NCBI RefSeq assembly: GCF_001995985.1
Contig: NZ_MUFC01000001.1
Location: forward strand, 388,242 to 420,742
Source of the DNA: Salinivibrio sharmensis
GTDB taxonomy: Bacteria > Pseudomonadota > Gammaproteobacteria > Enterobacterales > Vibrionaceae
Direction: 5' to 3'
DNA length: 32,501 nt
In this document: in pieces, positions 1 to 8,941 of the stretch
How the letters are laid out: every line of letters begins with the position of its first letter
Position numbering within the stretch: position 1 is the first letter of the stretch
Notes under the pieces: model-generated
Databases searched by the model: none
The model's input: only the letters and a program-made list of their open reading frames with translations
Told to the model about the DNA's origin: nothing
Position numbers and translations under genes: made by a program

Positions 1-596
1 CCATCCCACTTCGCGCGCCATTTCGGGTTTTCAACTTCGCCGCCCAAGCCGGGGGTTTCCCCTTGCTCGTAATAGACGATGTCGGCCACCGTATTACCAT
101 CGGGTTCGACCGCAACAAACGCATACATCATGCTCCATAGGCCAGAGCCTTTAACGGGCAGGATGAGGCGTTGTAAATCACCTGAGTCGTTTTTCACCAA
201 GTAGATTTTTGCGATATCGGCACGGCGGCCAAAACCAGCAATATTTTCCTCACTACTGAGTTTTTTCGACATCCCAGGATCTTTGGCCGCTTCACGTTGG
301 TCGTAGTCAGCAACTTCTTCGACGTTGGCCGCATCAGGGCTAACAAAGTCGCCTTTCTCTAGGCTAACCAGGCGCGGTTCAATGTACTTGTTATAAGCAT
401 CATTGATCGCACTCTTACCGCCCGACACCTCAATGCCGGCGACCGAAAGGATATTCTTTTGTACGTCTAGCTTTGCGTTCATCTGCTGCAAAGGACGTAA
501 CGCTACCGCTGCACCGGACACCACGATTGAGCATACCAAGCTCAACGCGATAACAACGATCAGCGTCTTCTTAATACTATCGTTACTACTTGCCAT
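1..596 (-). CDS. nqrC: Na+-translocating NADH:quinone reductase subunit C (partial)
   Basis: NqrC is a subunit of the inner-membrane Na+-NQR complex, which couples NADH oxidation and ubiquinone reduction to sodium export. I translated it by hand from the ATG at 596. It starts [12 protein letters not shown], has a hydrophobic membrane anchor at about residues 10-33, and then a soluble periplasmic domain containing [12 protein letters not shown] and [12 protein letters not shown], both typical of NqrC. About 198 of roughly 255-260 residues are present. The C-terminal part, which carries the SGAT-type threonine that binds FMN covalently in this family, lies beyond the left edge, so it cannot be checked. 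The start overlaps the nqrB stop by 11 bases, which indicates translational coupling in an nqrABC order. Identification is firm; only the 3' end is missing. Confidence 0.95.
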   Translation of the reverse strand, partial: MASSNDSIKKTLIVVIALSLVCSIVVSGAAVALRPLQQMNAKLDVQKNILSVAGIEVSGGKSAINDAYNKYIEPRLVSLEKGDFVSPDAANVEEVADYDQREAAKDPGMSKKLSSEENIAGFGRRADIAKIYLVKNDSGDLQRLILPVKGSGLWSMMYAFVAVEPDGNTVADIVYYEQGETPGLGGEVENPKWRAKWD

Positions 597-1827
597 TACG
601 AGCCAGTCTCCGTTTGATGTTGCCCTGAATCACCAAGTTATCGAACAAAGGTGCAAACAGGTTAGCGAACAGGATCGCCAGCATCATGCCTTCAGGATAT
701 GCTGGGTTAACCACGCGAATGATCACTGCCATGGCACCGATCAATGCGCCGTACCACCATTTCGCTTTATTGGTAAACGCGGCCGAAACGGGATCCGTTG
801 CCATAAACATCATGCCGAATGCAAAACCACCCAGCACCAAGTGCCAGTAGAACGGCATGCTGAACATCGGGTTGGTGTCTGAACCAATCAAGTTAAACAA
901 GGTTGATGCCACGACCATGCCGGCGAACGTGCCCAAAATGATACGCCATGAGGCAATGCGCATGTACACCAAGGCCGCACCACCAATCAAGATGGCAAGG
1001 GTTGATACTTCACCGATAGAACCTGGAATATTACCGAGAAAGGCATCCATCCAAGACATCGTTTGTCCAGTGACATTGTGTTGCAGTGCTTGTTCACCGC
1101 CTGAGTACCATTGGCTCAGTGCCGTTGCGCCTGAGTAGCCGTCTGCAGCTGTCCACACCAGATCGCCTGAAATCTGCGCGGGATAGGCAAAGAACAAGAA
1201 CGCACGTCCGGCAAGCGCAGGGTTCAAGAAGTTACGCCCGGTGCCCCCGAAGATTTCTTTCGCAACCACCACACCAAAGGTGATACCCAGTGCAGCCTGC
1301 CACAATGGCAAGGTTGGCGGCACGATAAGTGCAAAAAGAATCGAGGTGACGAAGAAACCTTCATTGACTTCGTGCTTACGTACGATGCAGAACAATACTT
1401 CCCAGAAACCACCCACAATGAACACAGTGGCGTAAATCGGTAGGAAGTAGGTGGCGCCTAGAATGGTTTTGGTTCCCCACCCTGCGGCGGTTAGCGGCCC
1501 CGCAATTGACTCGGTGAGCCAATAATGCCAGTTGCCACTGATCACCTGTGCAAGCTGGTCACCAGAATACAAGTCCATGAGGCCCATGATGGCTTGGTTA
1601 CCGGTGTTATACATGCCCCAGAACATCGCGGGGAACACGGCAAACCACACCATGATCATGATGCGTTTCAAATCGATGCTGTCACGCACGTGCGCGCCGG
1701 CTTTGGTCACCATACCCGGGGTGTACAAAATGGTCGCGACCGCTTCGTACAGGGCAAACCATTTTTCATGTTTGCCGCCTGGCTCAAAGTGTGGCTCGAT
1801 TTGCTCTAGAAAATTTTTAAGGCTCAT
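586..1827 (-). CDS. nqrB: Na+-translocating NADH:quinone reductase subunit B
   Basis: NqrB is the large membrane subunit of Na+-NQR. It carries covalently bound FMN and helps form the quinone and sodium path. The 413-residue product matches the family's usual length (about 415). It starts [14 protein letters not shown], has many hydrophobic segments, and contains the flavinylation motif S-G-A-T at residues 232-235, in which Thr235 is the expected FMN attachment site. The Gly-Gly pair at 139-140 is where quinone-site inhibitor resistance maps in Vibrio NqrB (established knowledge). The gene starts 3 bases after the nqrA stop and overlaps nqrC, so the three genes form one transcription unit. 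Nothing looks truncated. Confidence 0.97.
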   Translation of the reverse strand: MSLKNFLEQIEPHFEPGGKHEKWFALYEAVATILYTPGMVTKAGAHVRDSIDLKRIMIMVWFAVFPAMFWGMYNTGNQAIMGLMDLYSGDQLAQVISGNWHYWLTESIAGPLTAAGWGTKTILGATYFLPIYATVFIVGGFWEVLFCIVRKHEVNEGFFVTSILFALIVPPTLPLWQAALGITFGVVVAKEIFGGTGRNFLNPALAGRAFLFFAYPAQISGDLVWTAADGYSGATALSQWYSGGEQALQHNVTGQTMSWMDAFLGNIPGSIGEVSTLAILIGGAALVYMRIASWRIILGTFAGMVVASTLFNLIGSDTNPMFSMPFYWHLVLGGFAFGMMFMATDPVSAAFTNKAKWWYGALIGAMAVIIRVVNPAYPEGMMLAILFANLFAPLFDNLVIQGNIKRRLARNGK

Positions 1828-1830
1828 CTG

Positions 1831-3171
1831 TTACCCTTCCTTCTCAATCTTTTCTAGGCTCTCGCGGAGCATTGGTCCGTACTCGTACTTGCCTGGGCAG
1901 ACAAAAGTACAAAGGGCCAAATCCTCAGGATCTAACTCCAGCGCGCCCAGCTGTTGCATGCTATCTGTATCGCCAGCACAGATATCACGCAGCAGCATTG
2001 TTGGCTCGATATCTAGTGGCATTACTCGCTCATAATTACCGATTGGTACCATGGAACGATCACTGCCGTTGGTCGAGGTGGTCAAATTGAAAAGTTGGCC
2101 TTTGAATAGGTGGCCAAGGTAGGCACGCGTCACTGAGAAGCGGTTTTTACCTGGCGACAACCAACCAAACAGCTCTTTTTCGTTGCCTTCACGCAATACA
2201 GACACTTGCAGGTGGAAGCGACCCAAATAAGCATGCGGGCCAGAGGCTTTGGTCCCCGAGAGCACAGAGCCAGAGATAACACGGCTTTCACCCGCCATTA
2301 ACTCGCCATCAGTCAACTCATCAAGGTTCGCGCCTAACTGCGTGCGCACCAAGCGTGGCTTATTAACCATCGGGCCTGCCAATGACACCACACGGTCAGT
2401 GTTGATTTCACCGGTAAGGAACAAGTGGCCAAACGCAATCACATCTTGGTAATTGAGGTGCCATACCTTTTTCTCCATGCTTGCTGAGCGCAAGTGGTGG
2501 ATATGGGTGCCAACCAAGCCTGCTGGGTGAGGGCCAGCGAAGACATGTTGTTCAACGTTAGGTTGCTGACTGGTGGGTAACTCAACATCCGCCTTACAGA
2601 CAAACACTTTCTTGTCAGTTAAGCGGGAGAGTACATCAAGACCTGCAACGAATGCCTCTTTTTGCTCATCAATGATCACTTTCGGGTCCGCGGCGAGCGG
2701 ATTAGTGTCCATTGCATTGACAAAAATAGCTTCCGGCAACGCATCAATAGCGGGCGAACGGCTAAACGGGCGCGTGCGGAGCGCAGTCCACATCCCTGAC
2801 TCAACCAATTGATCAACCACCGCTTGACGCTCAATGGAGGCCAATTGCGAGGCTTCATACTTGTTGAATGTAACTTGCTCGTTGCCATCGACTTCAATGA
2901 CGACAGACTGAAGAACACGTTTGGCGCCGCGGTTGACTTCAACCACTTTACCAGCTGCTGGAGCAGTAAATACCACACCTGGGTTTTTCTTATCTTCGAA
3001 AAGACCCTGGCCTTTTTTCACCACATCACCCACTCGCACATGCATCGTGGGGCGCATTCCAACGTACTCTTCGCCAAGCAAGGCGACTTTCTTGACAGCT
3101 GGGCCATCATTTATCACCTGAGCAGGAGTCCCAGCAATGGGGATATCCAAACCCTTTTTTATTGTAATCAT
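1831..3171 (-). CDS. nqrA: Na+-translocating NADH:quinone reductase subunit A
   Basis: NqrA is the cytoplasm-facing subunit of Na+-NQR and takes part in quinone binding. The product is 446 residues from the ATG at 3171 and begins [14 protein letters not shown], the standard NqrA N-terminus. An in-frame GTG four codons upstream (3183) is possible, but neither codon has a clear Shine-Dalgarno sequence and the family length favours 3171. Recognisable blocks include [56 protein letters not shown] and [12 protein letters not shown]. It is the first gene of the nqr operon. A 418-base gap upstream separates it from bolA and should hold the operon promoter. Confidence 0.96.
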   Translation of the reverse strand: MITIKKGLDIPIAGTPAQVINDGPAVKKVALLGEEYVGMRPTMHVRVGDVVKKGQGLFEDKKNPGVVFTAPAAGKVVEVNRGAKRVLQSVVIEVDGNEQVTFNKYEASQLASIERQAVVDQLVESGMWTALRTRPFSRSPAIDALPEAIFVNAMDTNPLAADPKVIIDEQKEAFVAGLDVLSRLTDKKVFVCKADVELPTSQQPNVEQHVFAGPHPAGLVGTHIHHLRSASMEKKVWHLNYQDVIAFGHLFLTGEINTDRVVSLAGPMVNKPRLVRTQLGANLDELTDGELMAGESRVISGSVLSGTKASGPHAYLGRFHLQVSVLREGNEKELFGWLSPGKNRFSVTRAYLGHLFKGQLFNLTTSTNGSDRSMVPIGNYERVMPLDIEPTMLLRDICAGDTDSMQQLGALELDPEDLALCTFVCPGKYEYGPMLRESLEKIEKEG

Positions 3172-3589
3172 ACGCACTTGCACTACATTAACGGGAAAAA
3201 GAATTCTGTTATTGCGCAGTTAAAGACACGACTTTCGACTGTATGGTGGCCTGAGGGCGCACCGTCGCAACATCCTGCTAACCATAACGTTACACAAAGG
3301 TAACCTAGGTTAGTCTTTAAGCACGGCATTCTATCACTAACCCCAGTATTGATTCTATGGGTATTGTCACTAGGGCGTGGCAATTATGCATACCTGTTCA
3401 AACAATGCTCGTTGTAAGCTCACAGTTTTACTGTTGTTTTTTTGCTCGCCTTAAGGTTAGGGCCCCGACCTCAAGCCCTTGGCATTGTGTGCCAAGCGAC
3501 GCGTTGATACGAACGCCAACGACGACTTTATGTAAGAATTTGTTGCCATAACGTGAAGAATCAACACGCCTGAACATATTGGCTAACCA
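3172..3589 (-). promoter_or_regulatory. nqrA upstream region with palindrome
   Basis: This 418-base gap has no credible gene. On the minus strand a TAGAAT hexamer preceded by TGA (3328-3333) resembles an extended -10 element for nqrA, although no good -35 sits 16-18 bases upstream. A perfect 12-base palindrome, TAACCTAGGTTA, lies at 3301-3312, just downstream of where that promoter would start, and could be an operator or part of the leader. Two further dyads occur nearer bolA: AGGTTAGGG/CCCCGACCT at 3454-3471, and CTTGGCA/TGCCAAG at 3478-3496. Neither is followed by a T-run on the minus strand, so they are not convincing bolA terminators. The promoter assignment is inference. Confidence 0.35.
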
Positions 3590-3901
3590 TTATTTCAAAC
3601 CACCACCGCGGCAAGCTGGCGAGTCCGGTGCTTGCGCCTGCTCTTGCCACTCTTCTGGGGTGTAAGTATGGATAGCCAATGCATGAATATCATTGGCAAG
3701 CTCGTCCGCCAAGGTGGTATTGATAGCACGATGACGCTGTATTAAACGCTTACCTTCAAATTCACCTGACACCACCACAACCTTGAAGTGGCTTTCTGCG
3801 CCTTCAGGCACATTGTGCATATAGCTTTCATTGCGGACATCAAGATGAACAGGCGCAAAAGCGTGTGCCAGTTTCTCTGTAATTTGCGTTTGAATTTTCA
3901 T
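3590..3901 (-). CDS. bolA: BolA family morphology/stress regulator
   Basis: BolA is a small stress-linked protein that works with monothiol glutaredoxins and affects cell shape and transcription (established for the family). The 103-residue product is typical in length. It has the BolA-fold pattern: an N-terminal helix ([13 protein letters not shown]), the strand segment [15 protein letters not shown], then [16 protein letters not shown] and [17 protein letters not shown], including the conserved His-Arg around residues 56-58. The C-terminal tail (from about residue 88) is polar and low-complexity. It is transcribed away from rlmG and lies upstream of nqrA on the same strand, an arrangement I recall from Vibrio. 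A 13-base inverted repeat lies in its leader. Confidence 0.93.
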   Translation of the reverse strand: MKIQTQITEKLAHAFAPVHLDVRNESYMHNVPEGAESHFKVVVVSGEFEGKRLIQRHRAINTTLADELANDIHALAIHTYTPEEWQEQAQAPDSPACRGGGLK

Positions 3902-3920
3902 GGCTTCCCCAACCTATTGA

Positions 3921-3933
3921 GGGCAAGTTGCCC
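3921..3933 (-). promoter_or_regulatory. inverted repeat in bolA leader
   Basis: GGGCAA-G-TTGCCC is a perfect 6+6 inverted repeat about 20 bases upstream of the bolA ATG. It could be a protein-binding site or a small leader hairpin. No known consensus was recognised, so no function is assigned. Confidence 0.3.
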
Positions 3934-4076
3934 AGATCTTAGTCGTTATCGATAAAATTGCGAATTCAATAGCCTGATCACGTCATCATTAATGGCATAC
4001 GCACCGAGTTTGAATTGCAGTTGTGGTGTGAGTGCGACAATATACGCAGTCTGTGACCTCCGACGCAAACGCTCCC

Positions 4077-5219
4077 ATGAAAACAGAACTTGCAACCCCA
4101 AGCGGCGAATCTCCACTGACACTACACCGCTACCCGCACCGAAAAAATGAAACGCTTCAAGCCTTTGATGCGGCAGATGAATATATCATTGAGCACGCCA
4201 GCACCTGGCAACTTGAGGCAGGCGCTCGGGTTTTAATTCTCAATGATCAATTTGGCGCATTGAGTTGTTGGGCAAGTGCAATGGGTTATGACGTGGTCTC
4301 GGTCAGCGACTCCGTGGTGTCACAACAAGCCACCCTCGAGAATCTTCGTCAAAACCAGCTTCCATACATTGAGCTGATAAAGAGTACGGAACCACTGCCT
4401 AAACGGTTTGATGCGGTGCTCATGCGGGTGCCTAAAAGCAGTAAAATGTTAGCATGGCAACTCCAGCAACTGGCTTCTGTGACGACACCGGCCACACGCA
4501 TTGTCGCCGGTGCCAAGGCAAAAGAGATCCATACCTCTACACTGAACCAGTTTGAACACTGGCTTGGCACCACCATCACCTCATTGGCGAAGAAAAAAGC
4601 ACGCCTGATTTTTGTTACCGCTAACGCCCTGACTCAAAAGCCAACCGAGCCACTTAGCTATGTCGATGTGCCTGAGTTTTCGATGCATCTGGCTAATTGG
4701 CCCAACGTTTTTTCAGCCAAAAAACTGGATATCGCGGCTTACTTAATGCTTCCGCAAATCCCAAGCTCAAACGAAGAAAGAAAAATTCTGGATTTAGGCT
4801 GTGGTAATGGTGTGCTTGCCCTGCAGGCGGCCCGCACCAACCCTCAGGCATACATTTATGCAGTCGATGAAAGCCACATGGCCGTCGCCAGTGCGCAACA
4901 CAACCTTGAAAGCCATGGTATTGACCCAGGTCGCTTTGAATGTTCAGCACGGGATTGCTTGACCGATTTTGACCACACAGATATCGATCTTGTGTTGTGC
5001 AACCCACCGTTTCATCAACAACAGACCATCACTGATCATATTGCGTGGCAAATGTTTTGTGACGCAAAACGTGTTCTGACCACGAATGGAGCGCTTTTAG
5101 TCATTGGCAACCGCCATCTCGGCTATCATACTAAGCTAAAACGTCTTTTTGGTAACGTGACTGTCGTTGCGTCAAATAAAAAATTCGTTATTCTCAAGGC
5201 AGTCAACGCCCAAATTTAA
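4077..5219 (+). CDS. rlmG: 23S rRNA (guanine-1835-N2)-methyltransferase
   Basis: RlmG methylates G1835 of 23S rRNA using S-adenosylmethionine. The product has the two-domain layout of the RlmG/RsmC family: an N-terminal degenerate methyltransferase-like half (about 1-190), and a catalytic half with the SAM-binding motif ILDLGCGNG at residues 237-245 and the N2-guanine motif N-P-P-F-H at 309-313. From ATG 4077 it is 380 residues, close to the E. coli length (about 378). An in-frame GTG at 4032 would add 15 residues with no family counterpart. RsmC is the main alternative, but the N-terminal LQAFDAADEYII block (compare LQAWEAADEYLL) fits RlmG. It is divergent from bolA. Confidence 0.9.
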   Translation: MKTELATPSGESPLTLHRYPHRKNETLQAFDAADEYIIEHASTWQLEAGARVLILNDQFGALSCWASAMGYDVVSVSDSVVSQQATLENLRQNQLPYIELIKSTEPLPKRFDAVLMRVPKSSKMLAWQLQQLASVTTPATRIVAGAKAKEIHTSTLNQFEHWLGTTITSLAKKKARLIFVTANALTQKPTEPLSYVDVPEFSMHLANWPNVFSAKKLDIAAYLMLPQIPSSNEERKILDLGCGNGVLALQAARTNPQAYIYAVDESHMAVASAQHNLESHGIDPGRFECSARDCLTDFDHTDIDLVLCNPPFHQQQTITDHIAWQMFCDAKRVLTTNGALLVIGNRHLGYHTKLKRLFGNVTVVASNKKFVILKAVNAQI

Positions 5220-5238
5220 CAAAAGGATGCTGAACCCC

Positions 5239-5808
5239 ATGAAGAAACTGATTATTGCCGCCGCCGTGTTGGTCCTTGCAGGCTGCTCTACACCTCGCGA
5301 GCCACAACTAACCATTGCACCGTCCCCAGCGTCATCCAATCAGCAACAGGTCAACAACCTTCCTGTGGTGGTAAAAAGTAAGGATTTACGGACGGCTCAG
5401 TTCGTCGCGGTGATTGATAGCGGTCGCTCTAATGTCAAACCTTTACATGCCAGCCAAAACTTGCGCGTGGTTCTTGAAGACACGCTTTCACGCCAGCTTT
5501 CAGCACAAGGGTTCCGCGTTGTCGCAAATGGCCCTGGCATGCTCCGCCTCGATATTCTTGACGCCTTAGTCCGTGTTAAGCACACGGTATTTAAGCACGA
5601 TATGGAAGCGTCCGTGCAACTGCAGCTGGTCGCTGAATCGCCTGATGGCCGCTTTGTTAAACGTTATACCGGCAAATCAACCCAAAGCGGTGTTAGCAGC
5701 GCCTCGCCTGATGATATCGAAATGGCGTTAAACAACCTGCTGGAAGCTGTTTTACAAGACATCGCCAATGATGAGCAGCTGCTTGATCACATGAAAGCGC
5801 ACTTTTAA
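5239..5808 (+). CDS. yajG: YajG family outer-membrane-type lipoprotein
   Basis: This is a predicted lipoprotein of the YajG family, whose function is not established. The 189-residue precursor has a short signal peptide and a lipobox, L-A-G-C, with the lipidated cysteine at residue 16. The next residue is Ser, so outer-membrane sorting is expected. The mature part matches the YajG pattern, with RTAQFVAVIDSGRSNV, LRVVLEDTLSRQLSAQGF, and a C-terminal helix that ends in DHMKAHF. The start at 5239 is chosen because it begins the signal peptide; an AAAGGA sequence lies about 12 bases upstream. The gene is followed after 2 bases by a cyclophilin gene and then ampG. Enterobacteria also keep yajG beside ampG and bolA. 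Confidence 0.88.
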   Translation: MKKLIIAAAVLVLAGCSTPREPQLTIAPSPASSNQQQVNNLPVVVKSKDLRTAQFVAVIDSGRSNVKPLHASQNLRVVLEDTLSRQLSAQGFRVVANGPGMLRLDILDALVRVKHTVFKHDMEASVQLQLVAESPDGRFVKRYTGKSTQSGVSSASPDDIEMALNNLLEAVLQDIANDEQLLDHMKAHF

Positions 5809-5810
5809 TC

Positions 5811-6371
5811 ATGAAGATACGCGCACTTTTATGGGTACTTGCGCTGGTCGTGGCGCCAGTGCAAGCCAATGTGATGGTAGCCGTTGAAACAACCCAAGGA
5901 GACTTTGTCTTGCAACTTAATGAGGACAAAGCCCCCAAGACGGTCAGCAACTTTTTACGCTATGTCGAGGATGGCAGTTACGTCGGCACCCAATTTCATC
6001 GGGTGATCCCACGTTTTGTGGTGCAAGGAGGCGGATTTGATAAAGACCTCAATCGCCGCCCATCCTACGAGCCAGTCGATAATGAGTCGCGCAATGGCCT
6101 GCATAACCGTCGCGCTACTATCGCGATGGCCAGAACCCAAGATCCCGACTCTGCCACCCGCCAATTTTATATCAATGTCAGTGATAATGGTTTTTTAGAT
6201 GCGACCCCAACCAAACTGGGGTACACGGTGTTTGGCCGCGTGGTAAAAGGGTTTAACACTATCCAGGCCATGGCTGAGCAGACAACCGTCACTATCCCCA
6301 GCAAACGGATGCAGGATGTGCCGCAGCAACCGATTATTATTACTGCTATCAATCGTGTCTCAATCCCCTAG
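5811..6371 (+). CDS. Periplasmic cyclophilin-type peptidyl-prolyl isomerase
   Basis: This gene encodes a cyclophilin that isomerises Xaa-Pro bonds and is probably exported. The 186-residue product begins with a hydrophobic signal peptide that should be cleaved after the V-Q-A at 17-19. The cyclophilin core follows: TTQGDFVLQLNEDKAP, the catalytic F-H-R-V-I-P at 62-67, Q-G-G at 72-74, DSATRQFYINVSDN, and F-G-R-V at 141-144. It resembles E. coli PpiA in having an export signal. It starts 2 bases after yajG, so translation is probably coupled, and ampG follows after 22 bases. The location suggests a role in envelope protein folding; any specific link to AmpG is inference. Confidence 0.92.
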   Translation: MKIRALLWVLALVVAPVQANVMVAVETTQGDFVLQLNEDKAPKTVSNFLRYVEDGSYVGTQFHRVIPRFVVQGGGFDKDLNRRPSYEPVDNESRNGLHNRRATIAMARTQDPDSATRQFYINVSDNGFLDATPTKLGYTVFGRVVKGFNTIQAMAEQTTVTIPSKRMQDVPQQPIIITAINRVSIP

Positions 6372-6393
6372 TCTTTAAGTAGGCCACTTTATT

Positions 6394-7788
6394 ATGCAGT
6401 CATCCAAGCTAAAAACGACCCTGGCGGCCTACGCCGACCGTCGCCTGCTCTTTGTGTTTTTAATGGGATGCTGTAGTGGTTTCCCTTGGGTATTAATTGG
6501 CTCCAACTTAAATGGTTGGCTCGCCGATGAGGGGTTATCGCGCACTGCTATTGGCCTTTTTGGCTCCGTGTTCGTGCTTTACGCGGTCAATTTTTTATGG
6601 GCGCCCCTGCTTGATAGGCTTAAAATCCCGGTACTGAATGAGAAGCTCGGCCATCGCCGCAGCTGGATTGTGGTGACACAATCACTGATGCTTTTCGCCA
6701 CCTTGGCCTTGTCTCGGGTTAACATGCAAGGCCTGCAAGCGATTGACCCATGGGTCACCACCCTTGTGCTTTCATCGCTGATTTTTTCTATCGCCCTCGC
6801 GTCGGCCACACAAGACATTGCCATTGATGCCTTCCGTATCGATAACTTTGCCGAGCACGAAACCGACAAGTTTCCGCTCGCCTCAGCAATGTCGGTCATT
6901 GGTTGGTGGACAGGTTATTCCGTGCCTGGCTATATCGGCTTTATTAATGCCGATGCCATAGGGTGGAACCAAGTTTATGTGATAATGGCAGGCTTTGTCG
7001 GCTTAATGATTCTCGCGACCCTGTATGTCAAAGAGCCTGTCAGTGATCGCGAACAGCGCCAAGACAATGCCACCAAACATTACCTTAACCAGGGCTATAG
7101 TAGCTTCCAAGCCTGGTTTGCTGTGACGGTGGTGGAACCTTTTGCCGAGTTCTTCCGTCGCAACGGCACAAAGGTAGCCCTCACGCTGCTGTTGTTTGTG
7201 TTTTTGTTCAAACTCGGCGAAGCCTTTCTCGGTCGCATGTCGATCGTGTTTTACAAAGATGTCGGCTTTACCAATGAGCAAATTGGTTATTACTCCAAGC
7301 TGGTCGGCTGGGGACTCACCGTGGTTTACACTTTAATCGGCAGCTACATTAATCTGCGCTTTGGCGTGATTAAAGGGCTGTTTATTGGCGGTGTTGCCAT
7401 GGCATCCAGCAACCTCATGTTCGCCTGGATTGCAATGGTCGGCCCCAACGAGCATCTGCTCCTGGGTGCCATCTTGGTGGATAACTTTACCTCAGCGTTT
7501 GCCACCATTGCGTTTGTCTCCTTTTTAACCTTCTTAACCGGTCGCGCGTTCTCAGCCACTCAATATGCGCTACTCGCGTCTTTGGGGAACTTAGGTCGCA
7601 CCACGATTGCATCGTTTAGTGGCATGATGGTCGACTGGCTCGATAGCTGGTCAACATTTTTCGTAATAACCGCATTAATGGTGATCCCAGGACTGGTCAT
7701 GCTGATCTACATTGGCAGACAGTTTCGCCAACCGCCGTCACAAAATGATAAGCATGCTAGGCACTGCCTAGATTCTCGTCGCGACTAA
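6394..7788 (+). CDS. ampG: AmpG family muropeptide permease
   Basis: AmpG is a major-facilitator-type inner-membrane transporter. It imports GlcNAc-anhydroMurNAc peptides released by lytic transglycosylases, feeding wall recycling and, in many species, beta-lactamase induction. The 464-residue product has about 12 or more hydrophobic segments and AmpG features: YADRRLLFVFLMGCCSGFPWVLIGS at the N-terminus, SATQDIAIDAFRID, SVIGWWTGYSVPGY, and SFLTFLTGRAFSATQYALLASL. It is shorter than E. coli AmpG (491 aa) at the C-terminus, as I recall for Vibrio homologues. It is third in the yajG-cyclophilin-ampG run. The lytic transglycosylase gene mltD, which could supply its substrates, lies about 20 kb away in this window. 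Confidence 0.92.
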   Translation: MQSSKLKTTLAAYADRRLLFVFLMGCCSGFPWVLIGSNLNGWLADEGLSRTAIGLFGSVFVLYAVNFLWAPLLDRLKIPVLNEKLGHRRSWIVVTQSLMLFATLALSRVNMQGLQAIDPWVTTLVLSSLIFSIALASATQDIAIDAFRIDNFAEHETDKFPLASAMSVIGWWTGYSVPGYIGFINADAIGWNQVYVIMAGFVGLMILATLYVKEPVSDREQRQDNATKHYLNQGYSSFQAWFAVTVVEPFAEFFRRNGTKVALTLLLFVFLFKLGEAFLGRMSIVFYKDVGFTNEQIGYYSKLVGWGLTVVYTLIGSYINLRFGVIKGLFIGGVAMASSNLMFAWIAMVGPNEHLLLGAILVDNFTSAFATIAFVSFLTFLTGRAFSATQYALLASLGNLGRTTIASFSGMMVDWLDSWSTFFVITALMVIPGLVMLIYIGRQFRQPPSQNDKHARHCLDSRRD

Positions 7789-7798
7789 CCCTGACATA

Positions 7799-7834
7799 TC
7801 ACAGTGGAGTGCAAAATTTTGCGCGCCGCTGTGA
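7799..7834. repeat. 36-base near-perfect dyad between ampG and ompK
   Basis: This sequence is symmetric about 7816.5. The outer arms are TCACAGTGG (7799-7807) and CCGCTGTGA (7826-7834), and the core is a perfect palindrome, GCAAAATTTTGC (7811-7822). The three bases between arm and core pair in part. Folded as RNA this gives a long stem without a proper loop, beginning 11 bases after the ampG stop and lacking a T-run on the plus strand. As DNA it carries TCACA/TGTGA ends, which are CRP-like half sites, though their spacing is not that of a CRP site. It could be an mRNA 3'-end stabiliser, a weak terminator or an operator for ompK; the sequence does not decide. Confidence 0.5.
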
Positions 7835-7950
7835 CTTATTAAGTAACAAAGATCACATAAAACTGTCATGCAACCCTTTACAAACCGCCTCTGATCACAG
7901 CCTATTTTTGTGTCTATGTTTATTACATTCTTTATCGTGAACTTAATCAA

Positions 7951-7956
7951 TATAAT
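7951..7956 (+). promoter_or_regulatory. ompK -10 element
   Basis: A perfect TATAAT lies 53 bases before the ompK ATG. The matching -35 position (TTCTTT at 7928-7933) is poor, which suggests dependence on an activator. Two isolated GATCACA half sites (7851-7857 and 7893-7899) lie upstream. E. coli tsx has a CRP-activated promoter, so CRP control is reasonable, but no full CRP site is visible. Confidence 0.5.
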
Positions 7957-8009
7957 GCCTCTGTCCCATGCGCACTGCGCAACAACAAGACCCAGCAGAG
8001 GCAGTCACT

Positions 8010-8852
8010 ATGAAAAAATCCCTACTCGCACTTGCCGTTATCGCCGCTAGCAGCGCATCCGTTGCTAACGCCGCCGATTACTCAGATGACATTTACAAAA
8101 ATGATCACAAATGGCTTCAGTTTAACGCCATGTATGCAATCGATGAAAAAGCACAGTTCGACTTTGGCGAAGGCACAGAGAAAGATCATAACTATCTAGA
8201 AATGGAGTTTGGCGGCCGTAAAGGCGTGGTCGATCTCTATGGTTATGTGGATATTTTTGACTTGGGTGAAGACGATAGCAGCAACAACAACAAAAAAGGT
8301 GCTTCTAAGCTGTTCATGAAGCTGGCACCGCGATTCTCGATTGATGGCATCACCGGGCAAGATTTGTCGTTTGGCCCAGTACAAGAAGTCTACTTTTCGA
8401 CCCTGTTTAACTGGGATGGTGGCAATGATATTGTTAATAACTCATTCTGGGGGGTCGGTGCTGATGTTGAGCTGCCATGGTTTGGCAAAGTGGGCATGAA
8501 CCTCTATGGCTTGTATGACATCAATAACAAAGATTGGAACGGCTATCAATTCTCGACCAACTGGTTTAAACCTTTCCACTTTTTCGACAATGGTAGCTTC
8601 CTGTCATACCAAGGTTATATTGATTACCAATTCGGTGCCGACGATACCTTTAAAGGCAACAACCAAGCGACCCATGGCGGCGCGATGTTTAACGGCCTGT
8701 ATTGGCACTCAGATAACTACGCCCTCGGTTATGGTCTGAAAGCCTATAATGATGTTTATCTCTTTGAAGATGGCAATGCCAACAACTCTGTAGGTGCTGT
8801 CGCCGACAGCTCAGGTATTTCTCACTACCTTAGCGCGACCTACAAATTCTAA
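8010..8852 (+). CDS. ompK: Outer-membrane porin OmpK (Tsx nucleoside channel family)
   Basis: OmpK is a 12-stranded beta-barrel channel of the Tsx family. In vibrios it is the receptor for phage KVP40, and the family takes up nucleosides. The 280-residue precursor has a signal peptide that should be cleaved after A-N-A (19-21), leaving ADYSDD. It shows the Vibrio OmpK blocks YLEMEFGGR, DLYGYVDIFDL, DLSFGPVQEVY, GKVGMNLYGLYD, STNWFKPFHFFDNGSF and MFNGLYWHSDNYA. The last residue is Phe in Y-K-F, the usual signal for the Bam assembly machinery. The start at 8010 is set by the signal peptide and an AGAGG about 10 bases upstream; an in-frame upstream ATG at 7968 would spoil the signal peptide. Confidence 0.93.
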   Translation: MKKSLLALAVIAASSASVANAADYSDDIYKNDHKWLQFNAMYAIDEKAQFDFGEGTEKDHNYLEMEFGGRKGVVDLYGYVDIFDLGEDDSSNNNKKGASKLFMKLAPRFSIDGITGQDLSFGPVQEVYFSTLFNWDGGNDIVNNSFWGVGADVELPWFGKVGMNLYGLYDINNKDWNGYQFSTNWFKPFHFFDNGSFLSYQGYIDYQFGADDTFKGNNQATHGGAMFNGLYWHSDNYALGYGLKAYNDVYLFEDGNANNSVGAVADSSGISHYLSATYKF

Positions 8853-8859
8853 TCTTATC

Positions 8860-8883
8860 CAGCGCCGGTCCCTGCCGGCGCTG
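8860..8883 (+). terminator. hairpin after ompK
   Basis: CAGCGCCGG and CCGGCGCTG form a perfect 9-base stem with a 6-base loop, 7 bases after the ompK stop. The following bases are TGCTCCCC rather than a T-run, so termination efficiency is uncertain. It may act mainly as a 3'-end stabiliser. Confidence 0.55.
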
Positions 8884-8941
8884 TGCTCCCCGCCTTATAT
8901 TGTCTATGATACACTGGCCTTTTCATCGATAGGCAAGTATC

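Noticed and set aside
3422-3443. ACAGT-TTT-ACTGT followed by a T-run on the plus strand, like a small terminator
   Set aside because: The stem is only 5 bases and AT-rich, and no plus-strand gene or promoter leads into it.
3357-3551. 65-codon plus-strand ORF between bolA and nqrA
   Set aside because: It has no ribosome-binding site, unusual composition and no recognisable protein features; it overlaps the nqrA regulatory region.
4693-5007. Long minus-strand ORF opposite rlmG
   Set aside because: It is antisense to conserved methyltransferase motifs and has no start signal; an artefact of codon bias.
7830-7857. TGTGA ... TCACA pair upstream of ompK as a CRP site
   Set aside because: The half sites are 18 bases apart instead of 6, so they do not form a CRP site together.
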